A stretch of 64,000 bases of DNA from Climacium dendroides (lineage: Eukaryota; Streptophyta; Bryopsida; Hypnales; Climaciaceae). The first letter of the stretch is position 1. Each line of letters begins with the position of its first letter. The position numbers and the translations under genes are program-made. Shown one piece after another: positions 1 to 11,487 of the stretch. Where the stretch lies: contig OX467087.1 in NCBI GenBank assembly GCA_950106755.1, positions 20,898,047 to 20,962,046 of the forward strand. The letters run 5' to 3'. The notes below the pieces were generated by a model. The model had not been told where the DNA came from. It saw only the letters and a program-made list of their open reading frames with translations, and ran no database searches.

Positions 1-1469
1 CGGATGGACATTTATCTAGGGTGGTCTGCCAGAGTTGTACTACAATCATGGGAAGGAAGAAGATTCTAGTTCCAAAAGCAGACAATCTCAAAAAACATGA
101 GGGGAAGCGGACTTGTCAAGAAGATGGTGTCTCATTTCCACACTTAAAGAAAGGTGAGATGTTTATGAAGGCAGATTGCAAGCACTTGAAGAATTGCAAA
201 CTTTGGGCAACTTAGAAGCACACCGACACCATAGCTAATTAGCTCACTGCTGGCCTACAAAGCAACTTCAAGCAAAAGGGAGTCTAATTTTCTACATTGC
301 TTCAAATTCTCACTCATGGTAGACCTATGTGTGATTATAAAAGGCAAAAATACTTGTTTAGGCACTTGAAGGTGAAGCATTTGCCTTCAAAGCATTGGTC
401 CAGAAGTTAAGGGTGAAAATGAGTGAACATTTTCATGCATCCATTCTAACTACTCTCAAGTGTGCTATACAATCTTTGAGGGTTGTCTCCATTAGTGCCG
501 ATGAGTTCACGGTGGTAGATAATACTTGTTGGGTCGGTATTCATATCTACACAATGAAAAACTGGAAAAAATGCCTCTTTCACTGCATTTGTCTTGTGTT
601 CATAAAGGTGGCACAGAGGACCACTTGATATAGGTTATCATGCAAACTTTGTTAGATGAGGGTGGGCTTACACATGAGAAAATTGTTTTTAAGCTTGTAT
701 GTTTTAGGGCTAATGGGGGAAATACTTTCTAGGGTCCGAGAACAGGGTTATAGTACAAATCCACGAAAAGTGGGCTCCCTTTACATTGGAGGCAAGTTGT
801 GTGAGTCACAGGATTAATCTTGTTATAGAGACTCTCTCTAAGTATCCTATAGTCAATCAGCTTAAAGGAGTGTTTCAGTCCATCTATTCTTATTTCTATC
901 ACTCTAATAAGTGTCATGTTGAGCTGCAAAAACTTACAAATTTCATGGAAACTAAGGGATTAAAGATGATCTGCAATGTAGAGACATGCTAGATCTCTAT
1001 GAGGAGTCCAACACAGTGCGTCATGGAGGAACACACGACTATGCTTGTGAAAATGGGTGTGGACATGATTGGTGGTCCTAGCTAGAGGTCTAATATTAGA
1101 GCGGATGCAAGACGAGGTGACAATTTTGACTCGTTTGCTAACATTGAAGTTTTATTATCTTTGGCCTGCTTCATTCTTTTGCTTAATACAGTGCATTATT
1201 TGATCAAATCGTCTCAAGCTTGGGATACTTTGTGTATGATTTCATGAGTGCTATGAAAGTCTACCAAAATGAGCTGGCAGGCTTTTTATTAACAGTTCTA
1301 CAACTTACAACAAAGAAGAATTTGGTAGATACAATAAGTTGATATCCTTGCAATGCAAAGACATCCCCCTACAATGGAGGGAGTTGCCTTGCAACTCTAG
1401 CATCTTTCACTTGTTCTTTGATTTGTCAATGACATATGTCTATGCACGGTACCATGACAATGTGATAGG

Positions 1470-2614
1470 CATTACAAGAAAACGAGGAATTCTGCAACTA
1501 CTGTTTACAGTTGGTTTTATAGTTGCATAGGCCGTTTGCAACTAGGTGACGATTTAGAGTTTGCAGTTGCAATGAACAAGTTGCACTAGTTGCAAAGCAG
1601 TTGCAAAAAAATTTTAAGTTGTTTTTCATTCGACAATATACTTGAAAGTTCATCAATGAACTCTTCTGACATGATTACTTACATGGAAGTTATTTGTATG
1701 CAACTTGTTTGCGACTAGCATGCAACTGGTTTGCAATTAGTTTACAATTGATGTGCAACTGGTTTGCAACTAATGTGCCTGGTTTGCAACTTGTTTACAA
1801 CTTGTCTATAATTCATAGACTTGTAGATTTTGAAATTTTAATCTCAAAGACTTGTAGATTGAGAATTTCAAATCTATCTTTTTTTTAAATCACCAAATTT
1901 AAAAATATCTTAGATGTTAAATATTTATAGATTTTTGTAGATTATAGAAATCTACAAATTGTAAAAATCTATGAGTTGTGGAAATCTACAAATTATAGAA
2001 ATCTATAAGTTGTAGAAATCTAAAATCTATAAAAATACAAATATTAGAATTTCATTATCAAAATTCATAATACAACAATGCTATAACTTACAATTCTTAT
2101 ATGTTCAACCTAATGGTGTTCTTGACAATTGATATAGGACAATTAATAAAAGACTTAATAGTAGTTGCAATTGTAGTCTAGTTGCACTCTAGTTGTAGTC
2201 TAGTTGCACTCTAGTTGTAGTCTAGTTGCACTATAGTTGTGGGCCAGTTGCACTATAGTTGTAGTCCAGTTGCAATCTAGTTGCATTATAGTTGCAGTCT
2301 AATTGCACTTTAATTGAATTGCTATCAAATTTAAATTATATGCAACTATAGATAGACACATTGGACTCTACAAAATGTAAAATTGTCCACATTGACAATT
2401 GCGATGAATATTAGATGTAAAATACCTCACATCAACTCTTTTGTTACATTCTTGTAAGCATAAATACATTTTGTGACTACTTTGCAACTATTTTGCAACT
2501 ATAGTGTAACTATGTCAAAGTTGGTGCAAATACAGAGGATTGTAGTTGTAGGACAATTGTAGGACACATAGTTGCATTTCAGTTGGTTGTAGTGGACACA
2601 TTTTTCTTCAAGTG
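1470..2614. mobile_element. Non-autonomous CACTA-like element inside hAT relic A
   Basis: The left end CATTACAAGAAAA and the inverted right end CACTTGAAGAAAA both resemble the plant CACTA terminus CACTACAAGAAAA. Flanks agg and ggg could be a decayed 3-bp target duplication. The interior has no coding capacity and is full of short subterminal repeats built on TTGCAACT/AGTTGCAA (about 1500-1810 and 2160-2320), including a 22-bp tandem repeat near 2165-2250. Copy B of the transposase lacks this block at the matching place, which supports it as an insertion. The ends are degenerate, so the exact borders are approximate. Confidence 0.6.
2160..2320. repeat. 22-bp tandem repeat of AGTTGCACTCT type
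   Basis: About six to seven imperfect units alternate AGTTGCACTCT with AGTTGTAGTCT. It lies inside the CACTA-like element and fits the clustered subterminal motifs that CACTA transposases bind; that function is inference. Confidence 0.65.
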
Positions 2615-3369
2615 GGGCATGCATGTTTTTGTCACGGAGGAGGAATTCCATTGCATGCAAAAGAACGTAGAGTAGCAATTCTTAGGCATGTCTTTTTTTT
2701 CCATTTTTTTTCTTTGTTTCATTTTATTCCATTTTTTTCTTTGTTTCATTTGATTCAATTTTCAATTTTCTTTCCTTACTTCATTTGATATCATTTCTTA
2801 TTCTTTTAGAAAGAATAAGAACAAAGGCCATACTTTGTACAACGGTGGCAAGGCTCATACCGCCCTTTCTATGCTTGACGCTTCCAAGTTGGACTTACAG
2901 CAAGCTCTTTTCAAAGTGACTATGAAATCAAGTTGTGACGCTGCTTGTGGCGAGCCCTTACACATCAATCCAATTATCTTATTATGGCATAGACTCTCAC
3001 AGTCACGTCACTTGTATAAGCTTATCTCTGAGTACTTCAAAATTGCTAAAATAGGGTGTTGTTTAGTACTTGGATTTGTAGAGGATGAGATCAAGTTCCT
3101 CAAATCTTGTCATAGAAATAGACTTGAAAAGCATCTACCCCTTGTTGTGTACATGTTTGGCTAATAGTACTTTTCCTTACATAATTTTCCTTACAAAGAA
3201 GCCATTCATTCTTGGAAGAATGTTGTTAAGATTGGCCAGCAAGGGAATTCTTGAAGTAGAGCCAACAAATTAGTATCTTCTCAGAATCCTTGCCATTGCC
3301 AGTTCAATCTTCATCCTTAGTTTTTATGAGGTTTTGCAAGGTTTGACGTTCATGTTCACCTTGACAAAA

Positions 3370-3967
3370 TATTCACGATGCACATTGAAGACTGCAGCAC
3401 AATGAAGACTGTTGGGGCCTGCTCTACTTCAATAATATTGTGGAGTATTGTTGCGGTAGTGGAGCTATGGCAAGGCTGCTCGGCCCCTATCTTGTGTGAC
3501 TTTGTTTTAAGATACCAACTCTACAATCTAACATGGCTTCTATGCAGAACACCAACACTGCATTGGGCAATCTTGCATTTTGCAAGAAGGGTTCAACTCG
3601 CTTGTTAGTGACATTCACCACAATACTCCATTTGGACACAAATCTCTATTTCCACACAAAACACAATTAGCAATCGTCCACATTACTTGCCAACAAAATC
3701 GCCAATATTTGACATTTTTGACAATCACTTCGCAATTCCAAAGATAAAAAAATACCTAAAGTAGCCATCATTCATCTCCATATTTGTTTTTGTAAAGTCA
3801 CAAGTTCTTCCTAGTAGAAAACAATTTGGTACACAAATTACCCACCTTTTTTATCACTTTTATCTGCCTTTTTTTCACCCCCAAAAGTGACTTTTGCAGA
3901 ATTAGCTTCCCCTTTCATACAGATGCAGCTTTTCCGCGAATCCTTATAAATGGCTTCTGCGATCGCT
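3370..3967. other. Intergenic, possible tail of hAT relic
   Basis: No open gene. A frame near 3530-3670 loosely resembles a hAT C-terminal end but I cannot confirm it. The rest is AT-rich unique-looking sequence. Confidence 0.3.
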
Positions 3968-4085
3968 GCCCCCAACAGCCAACTCCCAACTGAATAAATT
4001 GGATTCGAAAGCCTGCCACTGAGGCTACTGCGTAACGCATAAATTTTGGAAACAATAGTTACATTAAGTTATGTACTTCCATACA
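3968..4085 (+). repeat. Dispersed repeat R1, left copy (no Helitron)
   Basis: About 90-120 bp, starting with GCCAACTCCCAACTGAATAA, that matches the reverse complement of 10464-10556 with few differences and continues past it. At the place where the right copy carries a Helitron this copy reads straight through (GGAAACAATAGTTACATTAAG), giving an empty-site comparison. The parent repeat is unknown. Confidence 0.7.
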
Positions 4086-4389
4086 CACTCTCTGCAATGA
4101 TTTCTACACAAAGAGACAGACTGATCCTGACACTGACAGGCCTGGCCAGGAGATTGAGCAGCCTTTGAATTGGCAAGAGATGTCGGATTCCTCATAAATG
4201 GCATCCATCAACTTTTTCTTCCCAAAACTGAAAATGGCATTTGGTGCATAAGTTGGATGATTGTAACAATGTACTGAAAAGTGCCTGTCATACCCCTGGC
4301 AAATCTCCCCGCCAAAAAATTGTGAGCCGTTGGATCGGGGGAAAAAAATTGCAACCCCCTTCAAAGAAATTTTTACAGACGTTGGATCA

Positions 4390-4500
4390 AATACAGGTAT
4401 GAATACAAATACAACTGAAAACAAATACGAATATGGCTGAATACGAATACGAATACAGCTGAATGCGTATACGTCTGAATACGAATACGGCTGAATGTTT
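4390..4500. repeat. GAATAC-rich short tandem repeat
   Basis: Degenerate repeats of GAATACGAATAC followed by GGCTGAATAC-like spacers, about 110 bp. No gene is visible in it. Confidence 0.6.
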
Positions 4501-4778
4501 GTCCCATATTGTTTGGAGTCCTCCCCAAGGAAAATTACAAGACGGGAAGGAGGGGGGGTCTGAATTAAAAAAATTTAATTAAATTTTTTTTAATTCAGCA
4601 CCCCCTTCCCCCCTCCCAAGAAATTTTAAAATTTAATTAAAAAAAATTTAATTAGATTTTTTTACATTGTTACACACAATGTACCGAAAAGGTACTCTAC
4701 ACTACAGTTGGATGATTGTAACTAAGAAGCATTTCGGAAGTGAAGTAAATTTGCACATGCATTTCACGAGATTTGATT

Positions 4779-5112
4779 CTGCAGTTATAGCTACCACATT
4801 GTTGATATATAAATGTTCACATGGTTCATTCAGTTGCACTACTGTTACATATATATATTTTTTCCATTGAACTTGAAATTAGTGTTGTTTATAAAATGCG
4901 CAATGTGAACTCATGAAATGTGGAATTGATGGAGGTAGCTACAAGATGCAATCTGCAGTTATAGCTACTGCATTGTTGATAAAAAAATATATATATTCAC
5001 ATGGTTCATTCAGTTGCTTGAAATTTTTTCATTGAACTTGAAATTGGCGTTTTTTTATAAAATGCACAGTGTGAACTTATGAAATGTGGAATTGATGGAG
5101 GTAGCTAGGGAC
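4779..5112. repeat. 174-bp tandem duplication
   Basis: Two adjacent diverged copies: CTGCAGTTATAGCTAC recurs at 4779 and 4953. Both copies run through ATTCAGTTGC, CATTGAACTTGAAATT and end at GATGGAGGTAGCTA. Non-coding. Confidence 0.8.
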
Positions 5113-5123
5113 ACAATGAAGTA

Positions 5124-5547
5124 TGTTAGTGTGCTGTAAAACAGCCCATCTCCTTCAAATGGACCCTAGCTTTAGGGACAGAATGGAGATGAGGCAATCC
5201 TTGAATGGACCACTTTTAATAGCAATTGGATGCATCTTAGAAAATTTTATTTTTCTATTACAAGAGCCAATCATAGTCTTCGAATCTACACATCTCTTTA
5301 CAAGTTACCAATGGATGGATTTTGGGAGACTTATAGTCACAAATAGGTGCCAATATCCTTAATCTTTGAAAATTTATAAGTAATTCAAAATTATTTAAAA
5401 AAATACAAAACCACTTGTGGTACGTTCCATGTCTATTTTTCTTTCTCTGAAAAATGATATAAAATCATTTTTGTCCACAGAAACCTATGAAAAAGGCAGA
5501 AAAAGGCAGACCAGTCCTTAAATGGTTGCTTTAAAAGCGTACTACCG
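5124..5547 (-). mobile_element. AGGTAG MITE, copy 1 (reverse)
   Basis: Reverse-orientation copy of the ~410-bp element seen at 13025, 15064 and 23323. Read on the minus strand it begins CGGTAGTACGC after TA. Shared blocks include the GAGAAAGAAAAA segment, the CACAAGTGGTTTTGTATTTTT segment (here with small changes) and GAGCCAATCATAG. The left border is blurred. Confidence 0.65.
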
Positions 5548-5549
5548 TA

Positions 5550-6559
5550 TTGCATTCACAATCATGCACCTACCTTACCTTATTTGTGCAACAGCAGTCG
5601 TTGACTGCCTGCCTGTACCATACTACAAATGCTACAAATGCACGTACACAATGATGAGCGTGCCTACATTACTTCACTTTGGTTAAGGTACATTACAACT
5701 GCACCCAGTGCATCAAATGCTGTTTCATTTCTGGCCTTCTGGGAACAAGTGAAGTGGATGGATGCCATTACTTTAATAGAAACCCGACATCTCTTCCCCA
5801 CAGCTGCTCATTCTCTGGACCTGGCTGGCAGGAGCAGGAGCCGTTTTTTTGTGGTGTGTGTGTACGAATCATCTCACAGGCAGGGTTCTCAGAACGTATT
5901 TTCCGTATTTTGCTAGTAGGTGATATCTGCACCCTGGTAGGTACCTATTTCCACGACTGGGAGAGTGAAAACGAGTTTGAAAAGGTGGAATTTTGCATAT
6001 ATTTTGTTTTGGGTGGTAGAGTACAGTTGGCAACATGGGGAAAAATTAAGTGTAAACTTAAAGCTACTTCATATGACCCAAATTGCTAAATGGGAGAAGA
6101 AGTTTGTGATGCAATGGCAATTTGTTCACAAGACCAAGCAAATGTTCACAATTTCAGATTTTATTGCCAAAAAAATTGTCCAAACCACATACAAATTTCT
6201 GTCACTATTGTGCAAGCTACATACAAATTTCTATCACTAACAAGGGATTTGAACCCTTCTAGACTGCCCCACTGCAGTGCTAGTGTTTTGCACATCACCA
6301 AACAAACAAGACACATTAGAGGGTTAGGAAAAGCAAACAAACAAACGTGTGCAATGGGAAGGCCAATCCAAATCTGTAGTTGCAACATTGTCACACCTCC
6401 ATTTCATCCGCCAATGTCACACCTCCGCTTCGTCTACCAATGTCACACCTCCTCCATTTGCAAAGTCACGGAAGCATGTTGGGACGCAATTGGTCAAGTC
6501 TTCAATAAAAGGAAACCTTGAATTGCAAAGCACGCCTAACCTCATGAAAACTAAAGTAA
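5550..6559. other. Intergenic, nothing recognised
   Basis: Several short open frames of 70-140 residues occur but none shows a recognisable domain and they overlap in several frames. A short direct repeat ACATACAAATTTCTRTCACTA lies near 6186-6240. Confidence 0.4.
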
Positions 6560-8960
6560 AAAATTTCTATATTGATTGTGAGGATACTGCTTCTAATTTA
6601 GGAATCCCCTTGCCGGCCGACCTTTACAACACTTTTCCAAGATTGTATGGCATCCTTGTAAGGAAAATCCTCCAATGAAAAGTATTTTTAGCCAAACATG
6701 CGCACTATAAGGGGAAGATGCTTTCCTAACCTATTCTATTGACAAGATTTTAGGAACTTAAGATTCGAGAAACATTTATCGTCCTCTACAAAACCGAGAA
6801 CCAAACAACAAGCTATCTCAGTCAACTTAAAATATTCAGAAATAAGCTTACCCAAGTGGCGAGATTAGAAGAGTTTGTGCCACAATTGTATGATTGGATT
6901 CATGTCAGAAGGTGGGCCACACATAGCCTCCACGTTGGCCTTCATCGTCAACTTAAAAAGGCCCTATTGATTGTACAAATTAGCTACCGATAGCATCTCA
7001 GGAACAGTGTATTGGTTCACTGTCCTCAGTGTGGTATAAAATGCCAGGTGTTGGTTGAAACTGGCATCAACATTGTCCTGCAACCAATATTGCAGATATA
7101 CAGTGTCGAATGCGTCCAAGAGCTCCTATTGTGGGAAGCAATGGTCAAGCTCATCGCTCAAGCATTGAGCTACCTCTGCAGGTCCCACTACAACTATCAA
7201 TAAAACAATCACAACATTATTCATAGAAGGTGAAAAAAAATTGAAAAAAAAATTGGGGAATTATGAGACTTGCTTGAGAATTGTCGTTCCACATTGTCCT
7301 ATATATGATTATACTCCTCTTGTGTCATAAATAAATGTGCATTAGTCTACTTATCATGGCACCTTGCAAATACATGTGTTTGCTCAAAGTTGAAAAACAA
7401 GTGACAGATGCTAGTATCTTTGGGGAGCTGCTGCCATTGCAAAGGGATGTCTATGCTTGTAAGGGAGATTAGATCATTGTAGAATGAGAAGTCAACCTTG
7501 TTGAATGCTGAAGTAGCACCTACAAACATGTGTGCTAGTTCGTCTTGGCAGAGTTTCACAACTTGCATGAAATCACTAATGAATATATCATGAGCATGAG
7601 AAAGCTTCATTAAAAAATGCACAACATAACCAAAGGAATGAATAAAGATTATGATAGTAGCACCTCCAATAAAAAAGAAGATCGAAATTATCAACAGCCC
7701 CCGCAAGAGGCCTCAAACCAGGTCTGCTAATCATATTGCATGATTGACGTTGAACTTGACCAACAAGGTCCGATACTCTAACAGAATCCTTGAGGCAGAA
7801 TTCCTCATCAAAATCCACCGTGTTTCAACATTTTGAAGCATTTTTTACCTTTAGTTTCCATGAGATCAGCAAGCCTCTGCAATTCAGCATGCTGCTTGTT
7901 GCTATAGCAAAAGTAAGTATATACTGATTGAAAGAGGCCCTCAAGACGTGACACAAGCAGAAACTTGGACAACGTCTCTACAACGAGATTTAGACGATGA
8001 AAAACACAAGAAGTGCCAATCAGGAATGGAGCCCGCTTTCATGGATCTAAGTTGTGAAGCTCATCTTCAGTCCCTAGAAAATGCTAACCCCATCTGTGCC
8101 AAAACATACCAATTTGTGAGCTATTTCCTTGCATGTCAAGCCTCCCTCAACCATTAGAGCATGCATAATGACCTCTGTCAAGTAATCGGCGGTTCTACTC
8201 TCAAATACAGAGGAGAGGTGAAGCAAGTGCGGCACCCTTTCCCACGATTGCATTGCATAGACATGGACGCCCCCCTAAGAGGTGTTGTCTACAACTGTGA
8301 CCTCATCAACAAAAATTGAAAGAATAGTGGCAGATTGCACAATACCTTTGAGGGTTGCAAGAATACAGTCGTGCAAGTGTTTACTCATTTTCCACCCCAT
8401 GAATTCCGACCAATGCTTCCGTAGAAGATTTCTTACCTTGAGTTGTTTAAGCAACTGCTATTGGCATTCATAGTCACACATGGGATGGCCGTGAGTCAAA
8501 ACATAGAGAAGGGTAGAGAATTGTATCCCCTTCTGTTTGAACTTGCCATCTAGATCTCCAAGTAGCTAATCAGCAATTGTAGCGCGCTTCCGTCTTGTCC
8601 ACAACTTCGTCATTTAGACATGCTTATAATCCTACTTTACGAAGTAGTCACATTTTTTGAGGTGCGGCAAGGGCCCCCGTCTTCTTTGCAGACACCCTTA
8701 CCTTCATGTTTCCCCAAATTGTCAATACCATCACTTTTCATCGCCTGGTAATTTCAATGCAACTGCGGTAGATGACCCCGACAATGTCACCATTCAAATT
8801 GAACTCGCCTTCCGCCCAAGCGTATTTGCAAGCCCAGACTTCTTGCCAACACCTCGTGATTGTAGTTTGGGCTGTCTTTCTCTTCTTCCGCGTTGGCATA
8901 GGAATATTAGGCGTCTAAGGTGAAATGACAGTCGCTTCAAAAATTGAGCACTTGCATGAT
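6560..8960 (-). pseudogene. hAT-like (BED-finger) transposase relic, copy B
   Basis: Second decayed copy of the transposase in relic A, on the opposite strand. Reading down from about 8880: an N-terminal EVWACKYAWAE segment, a broken finger region ending GPLPHLKKC near 8650, then VDEVTVVDNTS with GVHVYAMQSWERVPHLL at 8310-8200, and EVIMHALMVEGGLTCKEIAHKL with CFGTDGVSIF at about 8170-8050. Next are KDSVRVSDLVGQVQRQS (about 7790-7740), IDIPLQWQQLP with HVFARCHDK (7460-7347), a short intron-like gap, and LISEYFKLTEIACCLVLGS with KHLPLIVRMFG (6860-6690). Many stops and shifts make it non-functional. It is better preserved than copy A in the middle, and it lacks the CACTA-like insertion, so it serves as the empty-site reference. 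The family is inferred from motif memory; a homology search of the conceptual translation would settle it. Confidence 0.7.
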
Positions 8961-9990
8961 GGTCTGGGGAGAGATTGTGAGAGCTGCATCTCCGATATGT
9001 GCGTCACATCGTCGCCACGAACCGCACCACCAACATTCACATTGGCAGTAGTCGGAATCACATCAACAACAATTGGACACACAATTGAAGCGCGAGGCTG
9101 CAAATACTTGCCAATGCTCGAAACATTCCGACTGGATCCAAAAGTTCGGACACGGAAGTTATCGGGGAGCTTCAGCCGTAGTGTCATGACGAATTGGCGA
9201 GATTGGACTATCGGAGAGACGGAGTCCTGCACCCCAACAATGTAACTCTGATCTTGCACCCCAACCACAAAACCTAGTAGAGACCAAATATTCATAGACA
9301 AGTACAAAATTGAGCACAAGAGCAAGCAAAGTAGTGAAAGCACGTAGCAAAAGCAAGAGCAAGCAAAGTAGTACTCCAAGCAAAACAAAGCCATCCTTTA
9401 AATTCCACAAAACCAAATTGCCATCCTTGAAATTTGCAAGAGCTTCATTCATGTTGCGCCTCCATTTCTAAAATGCAGTGAATGCCAGAACCCCCTCAGA
9501 GATTTTCCTAACCCCCCTCGGATATTTTCACAACAATTCAGAATTAGAAGAAGTAAATGATCAGTTGATCACAAGCAAGAGGCCAAGGCCCAAGGCTCTA
9601 GGAGCGCCTCCAACGTCCAAAACATTCAAACATACTCTCCCACCACTCTCCCACCCTAAGTCGCCATTAAGGTAAAAAAAATGTAAACACAGTTGCTAAA
9701 TAAGCTTTGGAAAAAACAAAGCTAATGCTAATTAGCCATGCTAGGTGGAGCTCCAAACCCTAGTCCCCGAGCTACCAAGACCGTCAGATGTGACTGCCAC
9801 TAGCGAAGCATCCACAGCCCAGATCGTTCCTGGGCTAACAGATGAAAAAAAATTTGAGAATGGATGTTATTGTTTGCCTAGATGGACAAAGTAATTGGCA
9901 ATACCAAAATCTAGTTGCCATGAAGTTTTGCTCAATTTCAAAAAAAATTACATTTTCCTCAAATGTACATTTAGCACCAAAACTTTTTTT
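8961..9990. other. Region upstream of hAT relic B
   Basis: A 159-residue open frame on the minus strand (8915-9394) runs directly into the N-terminal part of relic B and could be a remnant of its first exon; it is low in complexity and I recognise no domain. The rest (9480-9990) shows nothing definite. Confidence 0.35.
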
Positions 9991-10055
9991 GGTAGAAACC
10001 TGGCGCTTTTTAGCTAGTTTTGGAATCACTACTCACGGGGTGTACATAATCTAAA

Positions 10056-10459
10056 CTAGAGTGCCCTGTGGCGTTGCCACAATCTAAACAAAAGTAAAAT
10101 TAATTTTCTAATTTTAGAAAAATAAAAAATAACTAAAAAAATCTTTAACTTTCTCACCGTGAGTTGGAATGCCACAAAACCAAGCCTGTGCACCTCCCTT
10201 GGCCGAGAGCTTTCCGACAGTACCAAAATTGTGACCAAAATATAAGAAAAAGTAATTTTCTAATTTTTTAGAACAAAAAATAACTCAAAAATGCACAACT
10301 TTCACACCGTGAGTCAGAACGCCACGGAACCAAGCCGGTGCACCCCTCCTCACCGAGGGCTTTCCGACGTTACCAAGCACGCAACTAGGGGACGCATGGT
10401 TTGGGAGATCTCAATGTGACAAACGAAACAAAACAAACATGTTGTCTTAATAGAAGAGA
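10056..10459 (-). mobile_element. Short non-autonomous Helitron B (reverse)
   Basis: On the minus strand it begins TCTCTTCTATTAAG directly after an A, and ends with the hairpin GTGGCAACGCCAC (10080-10068), AGGGCACT and CTAG directly before a T. This is the hallmark of Helitrons: TC at the 5' end, a small hairpin about ten bases before CTRR, and insertion between A and T. The 3' half is two tandem ~155-bp units, each with GAGGGCTTTCC-type and GTGAGT-type blocks. No Rep/helicase is encoded. The flanking repeat R1 without the element lies at 3968-4085. Confidence 0.75.
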
Positions 10460-10463
10460 TTAT

Positions 10464-10556
10464 TGTTTCCAACATTTAGGAGTTTCTTAGAAAAGGCGGT
10501 ATCATAGCCTCGGTGGCAGGCTTTCGAATCCAAATTTATTCAGTTGGGAGTTGGCC
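10464..10556 (-). repeat. Dispersed repeat R1, right copy (inverted)
   Basis: Inverted partner of 3968-4060. It stops where Helitron B begins and weakly resumes on the other side below 10055 (TTATGTAC block), as expected if the Helitron split it. Confidence 0.65.
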
Positions 10557-10619
10557 TTGTGGTCAGATGGATTTTGTTTTGAAACCTGAGTTACAGGCAG
10601 GACGTTAAATCATGCCATC

Positions 10620-10852
10620 AAAGGTGGGCTCAGCAGGGTAAAATTTGTATTTTAGGGGTCAAAGAAGAAAAAAAGCCCCCTATTTTGAGCCATGTCTAGG
10701 GTATGTTGTAGACCTCACTTCGCTAATTTGGGGTCTCTAATTGCAAATATGAATTCAGAATTTGCAAAAGAAATCATATGTGACAAACAAAAAATTCTTG
10801 TATTTTCCCCAAGTTAAATCCACCTCACCAGGCCCACCTTCCATGGCACGAT
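10620..10852. repeat. Dispersed repeat shared with 16.7 and 33.4 kb
   Basis: AAAAAGCCCCCTATTTT and TGCAAATATGAATTCAGAAT blocks recur near 16710-16860, and the second block near 33390-33430. The parent element is not identified. Confidence 0.5.
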
Positions 10853-10856
10853 TTAA

Positions 10857-11064
10857 CCCTTAAACGTCAAGCTGGTGACTATGACCCTTTTGGAACTATG
10901 TGACATCATTTAGTTTAAAAAAAACAAAAATAATCATTGGGAGTTGAACTACTAGAAGATCTCCCCTTTCCACCCCTAATTCCGAAGATGAATAGTTGCA
11001 TTTTTGTTCTACACAAGAGAATTGTCATCCATCGGACACCAAATGTCCACGTCAACCTGAAGGG
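10857..11064. mobile_element. TTAA-flanked MITE, CCCTT family (d)
   Basis: 208 bp between two TTAA tetranucleotides (10853-10856 and 11065-11068). The left end is CCCTTAAACGTCAA and the inverted right end CCCTTCAGGTTGAC, so only five to six terminal bases match well. Part of its right half recurs at about 43660-43713. Non-coding. Confidence 0.45.
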
Positions 11065-11487
11065 TTAACCCCTTAGGGTCCCTGTTTTTGTTTTTTTTAA
11101 TTGTAGTTTTAGATTAGCAGTTTCTGAATTATCTGACTGGTTGGATCAATGAAAAACACAAGTGTCATTTTTTCAAAAATGTTGCAAGTATTCAGTGGTT
11201 GAACAGGGTTTTTGATGTGAAAATTTGCCCATCGAATACAGCAGATGCCATTCAATCTGAGCAAAATTTCAAGTTCACCACCTTTGTTCTATTGCATTCT
11301 ACAACATTCCAGATTTTCGAAGGTCAATTCTACAACAGTTGCTTTCATGAGCCATTTCTACAACCTGTACGTCCCTGTTTCACCTGTTGGGGCAACTTCT
11401 ACCTCACTGATGCACCCTAAATTGCAAGTGGATTGGTCCTCAAAAATTACCATTGTATCATCAACCACCCAAATGCTGAAACTGAAT

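Larger units (their letters stand above)
1..3330 (+). pseudogene. hAT-like (BED-finger) transposase relic, copy A
   Basis: Decayed DNA transposase running in from the left edge. Near the start (about 20-215) is a BED-like finger remnant with CQSC, GRKKILVPKADNLKKHEGK and a later Cys. Around 495-560 lies ADEFTVVDNTCW, the start of the catalytic core; 786-985 reads CVSHRINLVIETLSKYP. Further downstream come KDIPLQW (about 1360) and, after an inserted element, ISEYFKIAKIGCCLVLG with LLWHRLSQSRH (2835-3160) and a last stretch to about 3270. Many stops and frame changes separate these blocks, so no protein is made. Every block has a partner in the same order in copy B at 6560-8960 on the other strand. 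The family call rests on remembered hAT/BED transposase motifs; the pairing of the two copies is read directly. Weak C-terminal similarity may continue to about 3670. Confidence 0.7.

Noticed and set aside
4104..4424. 106-residue minus-strand frame
   Set aside because: It runs through the edge of a dispersed repeat and the GAATAC repeat, with no recognisable domain.
9478..9675. 65-residue frame rich in Pro and Ser
   Set aside because: Short, with no domain, no splice context and no homologous copy.
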